A stretch of 59,151 nucleotides of DNA from Nitrospirota bacterium (GCA_016194285.1 JACQBZ010000011.1:1-59151), one strand, 5' to 3'. Positions 1 to 7,078 are shown, numbered from the stretch's first letter. Numbers and translations are program-made. Notes: generated from the sequence alone by a model not told the origin.

Positions 1-251
1 ACCGGCTTGCCGTCTTTTCCGTGACAGCTGGAGCAGTTGACGTCGATATTGGTCTCGCCCATAAAGATTTTTTTCCCTTCCTCAACGATCTTTGGATCCG
101 CCCACCATCCCTCCGGCATATGTTTATTTGCGTATTCCGGCGGAATCGGAGGAAACTCGAGGGGGTTCTCCCCGCCTCCACACGCTGCCATGAAGCCCAT
201 CGTACCCAGGATTCCCAAAATGCATGCCGACCTTTTCATCATCAACTTCAT
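1..251 (-). CDS. c-type cytochrome lipoprotein (3' part outside the window)
   Basis: The product would be an electron-transfer haem protein anchored to a membrane by lipid. The reading frame starts at 251, after a GGAGCGGGAG ribosome site, and runs off the left edge after 83 codons. The N-terminus has a basic start (MKLMMKR), a hydrophobic stretch and a lipobox FMAAC with the lipidated cysteine at residue 24. A c-haem motif CSSCH lies at residues 73-77 and is followed by GKDGKP, typical of class I cytochromes c. The haem ligand methionine would lie in the missing part. Residues 28-50 are proline-rich and link the anchor to the haem domain. The specific redox partner cannot be told. Repeat element A lies 30 bp upstream of the start, so the promoter is beyond or inside that repeat. 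Confidence 0.85.
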   Translation of the reverse strand, partial: MKLMMKRSACILGILGTMGFMAACGGGENPLEFPPIPPEYANKHMPEGWWADPKIVEEGKKIFMGETNIDVNCSSCHGKDGKP

Positions 252-309
252 AATCAACTCCCGCTCCTTTCTGTTCGATTGTAGGGGCTCGCGTCGCCCC
301 CTCCCCGAT

Positions 310-334
310 GGGGACAGATTTGAAATCTGTCCCC
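310..334. repeat. Palindrome B, copy 1
   Basis: A perfect inverted repeat with 12-bp arms GGGGACAGATTT and AAATCTGTCCCC around one central base. The same 25 bp recurs at 39757-39781 and, with one terminal mismatch, at 43559-43583. Confidence 0.9.
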
Positions 335-353
335 TCCTTTTAGCCTCCCCCTC

Positions 354-373
354 CCTGCCTGCCGGCCGGCAGG
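354..373. repeat. Palindrome C, copy 1
   Basis: CCTGCCTGCCGGCCGGCAGG, a GC-rich inverted repeat nested in the composite A copy. A related form, GCCTGCCTGCCGGCAGGC, lies in frame in the MFS gene near 49360-49382. Confidence 0.7.
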
Positions 374-384
374 TCGCTCGCCTT

Positions 385-413
385 GCCTGCATGCTGCGAT
401 TCGCAGCAGACAT
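385..413. repeat. Element D, copy 1
   Basis: A stem-loop GCTGCGA-TT-CGCAGC flanked by GCCTGCAT and AGACATG. A near-identical copy (one base different in the loop) is at 52443-52472, upstream of ribD. Confidence 0.8.
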
Positions 414-580
414 GCTCGCTGAGCAGATCCTACTGAAGCCTTGTCGTCACGACCCATAAAAAAACGCCTCCACCCGCATTGTTCATGGGAGAAAGCGTCA
501 TGATACACACGGACCTTTGAATATGGCTCGTTCCTCCGCGCCCTCAACGTGAGACCCTACCGTCCTTTCATAACAAACGC

Positions 581-1099
581 TTACTTCCTCTTGCGCGACT
601 TTTGAGAGGCCGGATGCCTACGCCGTCGACGCCGCCGCAAATAAACAAAGGCGACCCCCACCGCCAGGGCCCCTCCGGCCAGCACCGGCACTCCGAACCA
701 CCCGGACACCGGATGATCGGTTCCCGGCGCTCCAAAATCCACACGGGCTTTCCGAACGGAGACCTTATCGTTCGGTTCGAACTCGGCCCTTATCGTTTTT
801 CGTTGATCGAGAGCCGTTACGATAATCTCATCACCCAGATCGGTACTGTGGAAATGTAACAGCGCTTCAAAATCGCCGTTACGATCGGTGAAGGCCGTCA
901 TTCCTTCATCCAATCGGGGATCCACCACAATGACCTTGGTATCCGCTACGGGATGGCCGTGATCATCGTGAACCGTACCATAAACCGTAAAGCGGTGGTC
1001 GGTTTCATGCGTCGCAAAGGCCGGCGATGACAAGAGGACTAACAAAAACAGCCATGCTCCCCATCCCCATTTCCATCGACCGAACAAACCACCGACCAT
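581..1099 (-). CDS. Exported protein with a carboxypeptidase-regulatory-like (Ig-fold) domain and C-terminal membrane anchor
   Basis: This is a 172-residue protein. Residues 10-30 form a hydrophobic signal segment ending SSPAFA. Residues about 35-115 look like a CarboxypepD_reg-type beta-sandwich: VYGTVHDDHGHPVADTKV is followed by a TDRNGDFEALLHF stretch. One transmembrane helix (about 133-153) precedes a run of seven or more arginines and lysines that would stay in the cytoplasm. The domain should therefore face the periplasm. Such domains usually bind surfaces or carbohydrate, or act as structural linkers, and no enzyme motif is seen. The stop codon of the CBS gene lies 3 bp upstream, so the two are co-transcribed. 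The ribosome site GAGG is very close to the ATG, so a start a few codons later (TTG) is possible. Function is unknown. Confidence 0.7.
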   Translation of the reverse strand: MVGGLFGRWKWGWGAWLFLLVLLSSPAFATHETDHRFTVYGTVHDDHGHPVADTKVIVVDPRLDEGMTAFTDRNGDFEALLHFHSTDLGDEIIVTALDQRKTIRAEFEPNDKVSVRKARVDFGAPGTDHPVSGWFGVPVLAGGALAVGVAFVYLRRRRRRRHPASQKSRKRK

Positions 1100-1102
1100 C
1101 CC

Positions 1103-1498
1103 TCAAGATGCCGGCCGTTCCCCGCGGCTATAAAACGGCCGCAGCAGATCGCGCATCGAGATCATTCCGACCACCTGTCCGTCCTGAGTCACGGCCAGAT
1201 GACGAATCCCGTTCTCGACCATCTGCCGCCCGGCTTCCTCAACTTCGGCGTCCGCTTCGATGCTCATGAGGGGAAAGCTCATCACCGCATCCACCGTGGT
1301 GATCTGCGGACTTAGGCCTTGAGCCACGACCTTATGAACGATGTCTGTTTCGGTAATGATCCCAAGGATCTGATTCTCCTCTTTGACTAAAAGGCTGCCG
1401 ACGCCATTTTTTTTCATCAAATCCGCTGTCTCTTTGATCTTGTTTTTTTTGGTAATCGTAAACACAGTCTTGGCCATCATGTCTTTAACCTTGACCAT
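1103..1498 (-). CDS. CBS-domain pair protein
   Basis: A 131-residue cytoplasmic protein made only of two CBS motifs (about residues 8-60 and 72-125). This is the usual small adenosine-nucleotide-sensing module. The typical patterns are visible: MKKNGVGSLLVKEENQILGI then ITETDIV in the first repeat, and MVENGIRHLAVTQDGQVVGM then ISMRDLL in the second. I chose the ATG at 1498 because AGAGG lies 11 bases upstream and the product then has the standard family length. The frame stays open further upstream without homologous features. A consensus-like promoter lies at 1582-1610. The protein may sense AMP, ATP or NAD-type ligands. Its partner is unknown. Confidence 0.85.
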   Translation of the reverse strand: MVKVKDMMAKTVFTITKKNKIKETADLMKKNGVGSLLVKEENQILGIITETDIVHKVVAQGLSPQITTVDAVMSFPLMSIEADAEVEEAGRQMVENGIRHLAVTQDGQVVGMISMRDLLRPFYSRGERPAS

Positions 1499-1581
1499 AA
1501 ATGCGATACGCCTCTTTTCGGAAGCGGCCCTTCTCGGAAGAACTACCGTGGAAGGCATGATCCATGAACTTGAGGGTCGTA

Positions 1582-1610
1582 TTGTTAACATAAAATATGG
1601 GACTTGTCAA
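1582..1610 (-). promoter_or_regulatory. Sigma70-type promoter for the CBS gene
   Basis: On the minus strand a perfect TTGACA box (1605-1610) is followed by a 17-bp spacer and TAACAA (1582-1587). It is back-to-back with the nadK promoter at 1650-1678. Confidence 0.55.
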
Positions 1611-1649
1611 ATATTTTTGCGGTCTTTTTGCGTGGTTCAGGGGGTTACA

Positions 1650-1678
1650 TTGACAAACCGGAGGAACGTGTTTAGAAT
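1650..1678 (+). promoter_or_regulatory. Sigma70-type promoter for nadK
   Basis: TTGACA (1650-1655), 17-bp spacer, TAGAAT (1673-1678). This is close to consensus and would give a leader of roughly 45 bases before the nadK start at 1731. Confidence 0.75.
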
Positions 1679-1730
1679 GATTTGAATTGCTTGTTTCACC
1701 GATGGTTACAGGAATCCGCGGGGAACTAAA

Positions 1731-2588
1731 ATGAAGAAAATCGGGATCATTGCCAAGCCTCAGAACTCGCATGCCGTCAAGAAAATTTTGGACGAACTTC
1801 TCCCCTGGCTGGCCCAGCAGGGAAAAGAGGTGTTTCTGGATACGGACACCGGTTCCATTGCCGGCCTGGCTTCTCCGCACCAGAAATCCAAGGTTCCCTC
1901 CCTGGTCGAAATGGTGATCGTGCTCGGCGGTGACGGCACACTTCTGAGCGTCGCCCGCTTGGTGGAAGGAACCCGCGTTCCAATCCTGGGGGTTAATCTC
2001 GGAGGACTGGGCTTCCTGACGGAGGTCACGGTTGAAGAATTATTCAGCACGTTGGGTAAGATCTTCAAGAACGAGTTCGTCACGGACGACCGCCTGATGC
2101 TGAAGGCCGTCGTCCATCGGCAGGGTGAGCGGGTGGCCCAGTCCCTGGTCTTAAACGATGTCGTCATCAGCAAGGGGACCCTGGCTCGGATGATCAAGTT
2201 GGAGATCTTTATCAACAGCCAGTTCGTCACCGCCTTGCGGGGAGACGGGCTGATCCTGGCCACGCCCACCGGCTCAACGGCCTACTCGCTGTCGGCCGGA
2301 GGACCGATTATCTATCCTTCGGTCGAGGCCATGGTAATCACCCCCATCAGCCCGCACACCCTGACCAACCGGCCGATCGTGATCCCGAACAATATCCATG
2401 TGGAGGTCGTTCTGAAAACTCGGGAGGAAGGGACGACGGTCACCTTTGACGGTCAGGTCGGCTTCTCGTTGAGACACGAAGATGTGGTCGAGATCGGGAC
2501 GGCCGAAAGCAAGATCAAATTAATTCGATCACCTCAACGAAACTATTTTGAAGTCCTTCGGCGAAAGCTAAAATGGGGGGAAGGGTAG
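1731..2588 (+). CDS. nadK: NAD kinase
   Basis: Phosphorylates NAD with ATP (or polyphosphate) to make NADP in the cytoplasm. The 285-residue length is normal for the family. The signature GGDGT is at residues 66-70, and a GSTAYSLSAGGP block follows GDGLILATPT in the second half. An LNDVVISKG segment carries the usual NAD-contacting Asn-Asp. The C-terminus RNYFEVLRRKLKWG is the conserved family tail, so the gene is intact. Its last 74 bases overlap the 3' end of the convergent flavoprotein gene. The flavoprotein is of an NADP-linked family, which makes a metabolic link plausible though unproven. The gene has its own promoter and is the only plus-strand gene in the first 24 kb. Confidence 0.97.
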   Translation: MKKIGIIAKPQNSHAVKKILDELLPWLAQQGKEVFLDTDTGSIAGLASPHQKSKVPSLVEMVIVLGGDGTLLSVARLVEGTRVPILGVNLGGLGFLTEVTVEELFSTLGKIFKNEFVTDDRLMLKAVVHRQGERVAQSLVLNDVVISKGTLARMIKLEIFINSQFVTALRGDGLILATPTGSTAYSLSAGGPIIYPSVEAMVITPISPHTLTNRPIVIPNNIHVEVVLKTREEGTTVTFDGQVGFSLRHEDVVEIGTAESKIKLIRSPQRNYFEVLRRKLKWGEG

Positions 2589-3798
2589 AAAGCCGTCTCA
2601 ACTTTTGAAGTCTTTCCTCAATCCCAGCAGGTTCCAGCGGGGCACGAGCGGCCAGAAAACGGTTGAGAATTTCACTGCACCAATCCCCGTCTCGCTTGGC
2701 CACGCCAACCAGCCCTTCACTGGCCTTGCGGGCCCAGCCGGCCAGGAACACGCCTTCGAGGATTCGGCCAGTCTGGTTGTCATAAGCCTGAAACAGGGCG
2801 TCGTCCGGCTCGTTCTGGGTTCGATTGGGGTTGGTCAGAAATGATCCGTTCTTAAACGGCAGGCCGAGCGTTTCGTCCACACGGTCCCCCACCGCGAAGA
2901 TGACGCTGTCGCAGGCAAACTCGCGATAGGTCTTTAACCCGACGGCGGAGAAGTCCTCTCCCTTCGGCTCCAACTTAGTGTCTTCCAGTTCCAGACCCCG
3001 AACTCGATTTTTCGGGTCCGTCAAAACCCGGCGAGGAGAGAAGAGGAAACGGAAGCGCAGCTTCGTCTCGCTGCCGGCCGGCTCGCATTTCGTCATCTCT
3101 TCCACCATGCCGGACAGCAGGTGGTCGGCGTTCTGGCCGACCTCTTCCAGGCGTGGACGGATGCGGGAGAACTCCTGGGTCAGGTCCTCTTGATCGATAT
3201 TATCGCAGACCGCGCGAATCTCCTTGGGATTGTACTTCCGCTCCGCAGGGCCCCGTCGCGCGATGGCCGTGACCTCTTTCACCTTTTTGTAACGGATCAG
3301 CCAGTGGGCGATGTCGACCATCACATCGCCGATTCCGATGATGGCCACCCGCTGGCCCAGATCAAATGGACGCTGGCTGAAACCCGGCAACAAATTATAA
3401 TGGTAGACAACATCCTTGGCGTGGTAGACGCCCATCGCGTTATCCCCTTCCACGCCGATCGTTTTGGTTCCCTGTGCACCCGTGGCAAAGACCAGAGCGC
3501 TCGCCCCAATTTCATTCAGGTCCGAAATCATAATGTCCTTATGCTTGCCGACCGTCACATTGCCGAAATAATCAACATTTTCCCTATTCAGGATATCCCA
3601 ATATCCTTTCTTGAGCCCACCCCGGAGCCGGTGTTTGTTCGGGAAAATGCCGTACTCGGCCAATCCGCCGAACTTGATGTCGCGGTTTAACACCACCACG
3701 CGGTGGCCTGCTTTTGACAGGTTATTCACGACCGCCAGCCCAGCCGGACCGGCCCCGATGACGATGATGAGGTGACAGGACTGATCTTTGGAGGCCAT
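2515..3798 (-). CDS. FAD-dependent oxidoreductase, adrenodoxin reductase / FprA-like
   Basis: Likely passes electrons between NADPH and ferredoxin. The FAD site IVIGAGPAGLAVVNNL is near the N-terminus. A second dinucleotide site, VAIIGIGDVMVDIAHWL, matches the GxGxxxxD NADPH signature of ferredoxin-NADP reductases of the adrenodoxin reductase type. A FLAGWARKASEGLVGVAKRDG stretch corresponds to the conserved C-terminal FAD-binding segment of that family, where GWxKRGPxG is usual. The frame extends to 3891, but the extra 31 residues are Ser/Lys-rich and unlike the family, so I favour the ATG at 3798. No strong ribosome site supports either start. The promoter at 3907-3936 would permit both. 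The 3' end overlaps nadK by 74 bp in antisense. Confidence 0.85.
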   Translation of the reverse strand: MASKDQSCHLIIVIGAGPAGLAVVNNLSKAGHRVVVLNRDIKFGGLAEYGIFPNKHRLRGGLKKGYWDILNRENVDYFGNVTVGKHKDIMISDLNEIGASALVFATGAQGTKTIGVEGDNAMGVYHAKDVVYHYNLLPGFSQRPFDLGQRVAIIGIGDVMVDIAHWLIRYKKVKEVTAIARRGPAERKYNPKEIRAVCDNIDQEDLTQEFSRIRPRLEEVGQNADHLLSGMVEEMTKCEPAGSETKLRFRFLFSPRRVLTDPKNRVRGLELEDTKLEPKGEDFSAVGLKTYREFACDSVIFAVGDRVDETLGLPFKNGSFLTNPNRTQNEPDDALFQAYDNQTGRILEGVFLAGWARKASEGLVGVAKRDGDWCSEILNRFLAARAPLEPAGIEERLQKLRRLSTLPPILAFAEGLQNSFVEVIELI

Positions 3799-3906
3799 TT
3801 TATCGCCGCTTTCTTCTTCGCTTGATCGCTTAGTAACCGCTTTTACTGAGCTTTTCCCGAATCCGCTTCCGGAACGATACGTAGATAGCACGACAAAATT
3901 TCTGCC

Positions 3907-3936
3907 AGTTTAGCATACCAATTCAGCGTTTGTCAA
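3907..3936 (-). promoter_or_regulatory. Promoter for the flavoprotein gene
   Basis: Minus-strand TTGACA (3931-3936), 18-bp spacer, TAAACT (3907-3912). Transcription would start near 3900, just ahead of the longest possible reading frame. Confidence 0.55.
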
Positions 3937-4088
3937 AAAGTATGTCTCGCCTTCTCAAGCCATCAGAACTTGGAGGAATCGTACCGGAGGGTTATAGATA
4001 TTAGGGTTAAAGACAAAGATGTTTCTAGACTTGGAAATCGTCGTACGATGAAGAGGCGAGCATTAGAGCATTTGCGAAGCAAAAACTC

Positions 4089-4164
4089 TGGTGGAGCTGG
4101 CCGGGATTGAACCGGCGGCCTTCTGATTGCGAACCAGACGCTCTCCCAACTGAGCTACAGCCCC
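4089..4164 (-). tRNA. tRNA-Ala (anticodon CGC)
   Basis: A 76-nt cloverleaf with encoded CCA. The acceptor stem GGGGCTG pairs with CAGCTCC and contains the G3-U70 wobble that identifies tRNA-Ala. The D arm is GCTC-AGTTGGGA-GAGC. The anticodon stem TCTGG/TCAGA encloses loop TTCGCAA, giving anticodon CGC, which reads GCG. The T arm is GCCGG-TTCAATC-CCGGC. The gene starts 19 bases after the stop of the TPR gene and has its own promoter inside that gene's 3' end. Confidence 0.95.
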
Positions 4165-4180
4165 ACGAAAGCTTCACGAT

Positions 4181-4209
4181 ATTTTAATTGAAATTTATGG
4201 CGTGTTCAA
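4181..4209 (-). promoter_or_regulatory. Promoter for tRNA-Ala inside the TPR gene's 3' end
   Basis: Minus-strand TTGAAC (4204-4209), 17-bp spacer, TAAAAT (4181-4186). Initiation would fall about 10 bases before the mature tRNA 5' end. Confidence 0.55.
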
Positions 4210-4804
4210 GCCGTTCTTTAAAAATTCGTTCAAAGCGGGATCGATAGATCCGATCGAACAGGTCCCCGCCATCGGGAAACAATTCCAATACGTGTTCCCG
4301 GGCCTCGACAATACGCTTGTGAGCCTCCATATCCGAGGCCGTTCTCCATCGCAGATCCGCGGCCGTCTGATCCACGATCCGTCGCAGCCGCTTGAGCGTG
4401 AACTCTTCCGCGAGCAGATCGACCAATTGATCAGTCATGACAACACGGGATTGCGGATCGCTTTGCTCTTGATCTTGGTTGTCGATCTTCAAACCTTTGT
4501 ACAGCACATCGACCGCGCTGGACCGACGATTCGCCGATAAATAGACCCGCGAAAGGTTGATATAAAACTCTGAACGGTAAAATTCCTTCTTGATCGCCGC
4601 GGTGCAATAGGTTACGGCCTCCTTGATTCGGTTTTCACCCAACGCCAAGGCCAAACCGAAATAGGACAGCAATTCCGGCGGAACCACAGAGGACGAATCC
4701 TCTTCATAGGCCGCTAACAAACGGCGAAAGTACAACAGCGCCTCCGGATAATTCGCTTCTTTGAGATAAGCGCAACCCAGTAAAAACGTGTCATTGAGCA
4801 ACAT
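4184..4804 (-). CDS. TPR-repeat protein of unknown function
   Basis: A 206-residue soluble helical protein with no signal peptide. Residues about 1-110 contain three tetratricopeptide-like helical pairs (LLGCAYLKEANYPEALLYF, LSYFGLALALGENRIKEAV, FYINLSRVYLSANRRSSAV). They are followed by a charged C-terminal part ending in a DLFDRIYRSRFERIF segment. TPR modules hold protein partners, and none is suggested here. AGGAGG lies 10 bases before the start. The gene is 45 bp downstream of purN and just upstream of tRNA-Ala, so it may be the last protein gene of the purM-purN operon. No enzyme motif is visible. Confidence 0.75.
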   Translation of the reverse strand: MLLNDTFLLGCAYLKEANYPEALLYFRRLLAAYEEDSSSVVPPELLSYFGLALALGENRIKEAVTYCTAAIKKEFYRSEFYINLSRVYLSANRRSSAVDVLYKGLKIDNQDQEQSDPQSRVVMTDQLVDLLAEEFTLKRLRRIVDQTAADLRWRTASDMEAHKRIVEAREHVLELFPDGGDLFDRIYRSRFERIFKERLEHAINFN

Positions 4805-4849
4805 GGCCGATGATCCTCCTATTTCTGAGAATATATTTTAAACCGCCTG

Positions 4850-5602
4850 TCAGAGACCGATCTCGATCATGGGCGATATGATTTTCGCCCCGGTCATTTT
4901 TTGGGCCGACTTTAGAATCACCCTCCGACCCGAGACTTCCAAGCGTTGCTCCGCAAAATACTGAATGGCCTGCGGAAGAATCCGATGCTCCTGCTCCAAG
5001 ACCCGTGCCGCCAGCGTTTCTTCGGTGTCGCCATCGAAAACCGGCACCGCGGCTTGAATGATGATCGGGCCCTGGTCCATCGACTCATCCACAAAATGGA
5101 CGGTGCAACCCGAAACACGGGCGCCCCATTCCAGAACCTGTCGGTGGGCGTGAAGCCCGGAAAAAGCCGGCAGAAGGCTGGGATGAATGTTGATGATCCG
5201 ATGCTTATACGGCCCGATCAATCGGGACGTAATCAAACGCATGTAACCGGCCAAGATGACCAAATCAACTTGGTGTTTGCGTAATAGATCAACGATGGCC
5301 TCATCATACTTTTCACGACTCGAGTATTCTTTGGGATTCAGAAAAAAGGCCGGGACTCGGCTCCGGCGGGCATGATCGAGAGCCTGGGCCTGTGATTTAT
5401 CACTGATGACCACCTCCACGCTTGCATCGATTAAAGGGGCTCGCGTCGCCCCCTCCACCGGCGAAGCCGGATGGAGCCTCCCCTTCTCGCTCGCCTTGCT
5501 CACTGGGTCGGTCCTCACGGCCGTGGCGGCATCAATGATCGCCTGAAGGTTTGAGCCGCGGCCGGAGATGAGAACCCCCAACCGAAGCTTGGGTTTACTC
5601 AT
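4850..5602 (-). CDS. purN: Phosphoribosylglycinamide formyltransferase (GAR transformylase) with an in-frame repeat insertion
   Basis: Transfers a formyl group from 10-formyl-THF to GAR in purine synthesis. The phosphate-binding start LISGRGSNLQAIIDA, the catalytic NIHPSLLPAF region (Asn and His) and the later SGCTVHFVDESMDQGPII motif (catalytic Asp) are all present. The 250-residue length exceeds the usual 200-215. The excess is a basic, Pro/Ser-rich segment at about residues 29-57 encoded by repeat element A (5435-5505). It falls between the first helix and second strand, where family members have only a short loop. The start overlaps the purM stop by 8 bp, so translation is probably coupled. 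Whether the insert is tolerated or processed is unknown, but the frame is open throughout. Confidence 0.95.
   Translation of the reverse strand: MSKPKLRLGVLISGRGSNLQAIIDAATAVRTDPVSKASEKGRLHPASPVEGATRAPLIDASVEVVISDKSQAQALDHARRSRVPAFFLNPKEYSSREKYDEAIVDLLRKHQVDLVILAGYMRLITSRLIGPYKHRIINIHPSLLPAFSGLHAHRQVLEWGARVSGCTVHFVDESMDQGPIIIQAAVPVFDGDTEETLAARVLEQEHRILPQAIQYFAEQRLEVSGRRVILKSAQKMTGAKIISPMIEIGL
5435..5505 (+). repeat. Repeat element A inside purN
   Basis: A near-complete copy: GGGGCTCGCGTCGCCCCC, CTCCACCGGCGAAGCCGGAT, GGAGCCTCCCCTTCTCGCTC, GCCTTGCTCACTG. Read on the minus strand it encodes PVSKASEKGRLHPASPVEG and a few more residues of PurN, with no stop. Confidence 0.9.
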
Positions 5603-6626
5603 AGACGACCTTTTTCTCTCCCGGGATGACCTTGCCGATCAAAAAAGCCGGCTCACCCAGACGTTTGAGTCTCTCCATGGCTCGATCGGCCTGCCCGGGA
5701 CCGACGACAGCCACCATTCCGATTCCCATATTGAAGACGCGATACATTTCCTCGATGGCGATCCCGCCCTGTTTTTCGAGCCATCCGAAGACGACCGGAA
5801 CCGGCCAGCTTCCTCGTTTGATTTGTGCCTGACAACCCTCGGGAAGAATGCGTGGAATATTACCCGTAAGACCTCCGCCGGTGATATGGGCCAATCCCTT
5901 GACATCCACATTGCGGACCAGATGCAGGATGGTCTTGACATAAATTTTGGTCGGGGTCAGAAGCTCCTCGCCCAGACGATGGGTCCATCCGGGAATCCGA
6001 TCCGTGAGTTTATGACCCGCTACCTCAAAGGAAATCTTGCGCGCCAAGGAAAATCCGTTGCTGTGCAAACCGCTCGAGGCGAAACCGATGATAACGTCAC
6101 CGGTTTTGATGCGGCTGCCATCAATAACCCGGCTCTTCTCGACCACACCCACCGCAAATCCGGCCAGGTTATAAACTCCCTCTGGATAGAAAGAAGGCAT
6201 TTCGGCCGTTTCTCCGCCCAGCAAGGCGCACCCGGCCAGACGACAGCCTTTGACGATCCCGCGGATGATCTCGACCGAGGTCTGGGGTTGCAGTTTACCG
6301 GTTGCAAAATAGTCCAGAAAGAAAAGCGGTTCGGCGCCCGTTACCACGACATCGTTGACGGACATCGCCACCAGATCAATCCCGATGGTATCGTGCTGGT
6401 TCATCTCGATCGCGATTTTGAGTTTTGTCCCGACCCCATCGGTCCCGGAAACCAGCACGGGTTCCTTATACTTTTTGGCCTCCAGTCCGAATAAACCGCT
6501 GAACCCACCGATATCGGTCAGGACTTCCGGACGGAATGTGGAACGAACCAACGGCTTAATCGTCCGGACAAATTCATCACCGGCTTCGATATCGACACCG
6601 GCTGTCTTGTAGGTGAGACGCGGCAT
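5595..6626 (-). CDS. purM: Phosphoribosylformylglycinamidine cyclo-ligase (AIR synthetase)
   Basis: ATP-dependent closure of the imidazole ring (FGAM to AIR) in purine synthesis. With the ATG at 6626 the protein is 343 residues, the family norm, beginning MPRLTYKTAGVDIEAGDEFV. Recognisable blocks are the GGFSGLFGL region, GTDGVGTKLKIA, AMSVNDVVVTGAEPLFFLDY, the glycine-rich LLGGETAEMP and the GHITGGGL-equivalent HITGGGLTGNIPRILP. The frame is open upstream to 6764, but those extra residues are hydrophobic and unlike the family. The 3' end overlaps purN by 8 bp. A plausible promoter is at 6654-6682. Confidence 0.97.
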   Translation of the reverse strand: MPRLTYKTAGVDIEAGDEFVRTIKPLVRSTFRPEVLTDIGGFSGLFGLEAKKYKEPVLVSGTDGVGTKLKIAIEMNQHDTIGIDLVAMSVNDVVVTGAEPLFFLDYFATGKLQPQTSVEIIRGIVKGCRLAGCALLGGETAEMPSFYPEGVYNLAGFAVGVVEKSRVIDGSRIKTGDVIIGFASSGLHSNGFSLARKISFEVAGHKLTDRIPGWTHRLGEELLTPTKIYVKTILHLVRNVDVKGLAHITGGGLTGNIPRILPEGCQAQIKRGSWPVPVVFGWLEKQGGIAIEEMYRVFNMGIGMVAVVGPGQADRAMERLKRLGEPAFLIGKVIPGEKKVVYE

Positions 6627-6653
6627 GTTCAAGATTGAACCTTTAAAAAACGC

Positions 6654-6682
6654 ATTGTGAGTAATGATACAAGAAAAGTCAA
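6654..6682 (-). promoter_or_regulatory. Promoter for purM-purN
   Basis: Minus-strand TTGACT (6677-6682), 17-bp spacer, CACAAT (6654-6659). It matches the consensus moderately and supports the purM start at 6626. Confidence 0.45.
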
Positions 6683-6757
6683 AAAAGATCAACTGCCACA
6701 GCTCGCTAAAAGCGAGGAAATCTAAAAAAGATTTACCTTCTTCCCCGTATAAAGAAA

Positions 6758-6787
6758 GAGGCACGGTGCCTTTCGGTACCGTGCCTC
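6758..6787 (-). terminator. Rho-independent terminator after the 6806-7078 gene
   Basis: A 13-bp stem (GAGGCACGGT outer arm) with a 4-base loop. On the minus strand it is followed by TTTCTTTAT. It ends the transcript of the small exported protein gene, 18 bases past its stop codon. Confidence 0.8.
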
Positions 6788-6805
6788 ATTTTTAAAAAAT
6801 ATGGA

Positions 6806-7078
6806 CTACTTCTTATCCATCTTCATTTCCATTGCCTTGATGGATTTTGCGTGTCCATTGGCTTCATCCACTTCAACATTAGCCCCTGCTTTGACATCTC
6901 CGGTCTTCTGTGTTGTATTATCAAAATGGATTCGGTGCTCTTTCCCATCCTTATCCTTGACGACATAGAACGAACCGTCAATCTTGCTCAGCTCGCCCGT
7001 GATCATACCGGCCCAGCTCATGCTGATAAAAGACAGAACCGCAACCGCTACAACTAAACCCAGAATCATATTCTTCAT
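6806..7078 (-). CDS. Small exported protein, possible OB-fold
   Basis: A 90-residue precursor with a clear signal peptide (residues 1-23, KNMILGLVVAVAVLSFI, cleavage probably after SWA). The mature part of about 67 residues, ITGELSKIDGSFYVVKDKDG onward, has alternating strands like the small periplasmic OB-fold or DUF1344-like proteins. It ends in a Met/Lys-rich tail (MEMKMDKK). No cysteine or catalytic motif is visible. AGGGGGTG lies 8 bases before the start. The gene has its own promoter (7133-7161) and terminator (6758-6787), so it is a single-gene unit. Role unknown. A metal-binding or envelope-stress job is possible because of the Met-rich tail and the neighbouring two-component system. 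Confidence 0.8.
   Translation of the reverse strand: MKNMILGLVVAVAVLSFISMSWAGMITGELSKIDGSFYVVKDKDGKEHRIHFDNTTQKTGDVKAGANVEVDEANGHAKSIKAMEMKMDKK

Larger units (their letters stand above)
281..423 (+). repeat. Composite repeat element A with elements B, C and D nested inside
   Basis: The outer parts match element A seen elsewhere: GTAGGGGCTCGCGTCGCCCC at 281-300, GCCTCCCC at 343-350, TCGCTCGCCTTGC from 374, and GCTCGCTGAG ending at 423. The central A hairpin (ACCGGCGAAGCCGG in other copies) is replaced by palindrome B (310-334). Palindrome C (354-373) separates the CCTCCCC block from TCGCTCG. Element D (about 387-413) splits CTTGC from TCGCTG, and deleting it restores the A consensus. The 252-580 interval holds no credible gene. 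Apart from this repeat and possible promoter sequence I see nothing in it. Confidence 0.85.

Noticed and set aside
281-423. CRISPR array or spacer-like repeat array
   Set aside because: The repeats are single dispersed palindromes without regular spacing or cas genes.
37-459. 140-codon plus-strand open frame antisense to the cytochrome gene
   Set aside because: It runs through the antisense of a clear cytochrome c and then the composite repeat. No ribosome site or homology is visible.
254-547. 97-codon open frame on the minus strand upstream of the cytochrome gene
   Set aside because: Its sequence is made of repeats A to D and has no domain, so it is open by composition only.
5424-5538. GCATC-type direct repeats flanking the purN insertion, considered as a proven target duplication
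   Set aside because: The match is imperfect and the IDA residues occur naturally in PurN at one side, so it is only mentioned as weak support.
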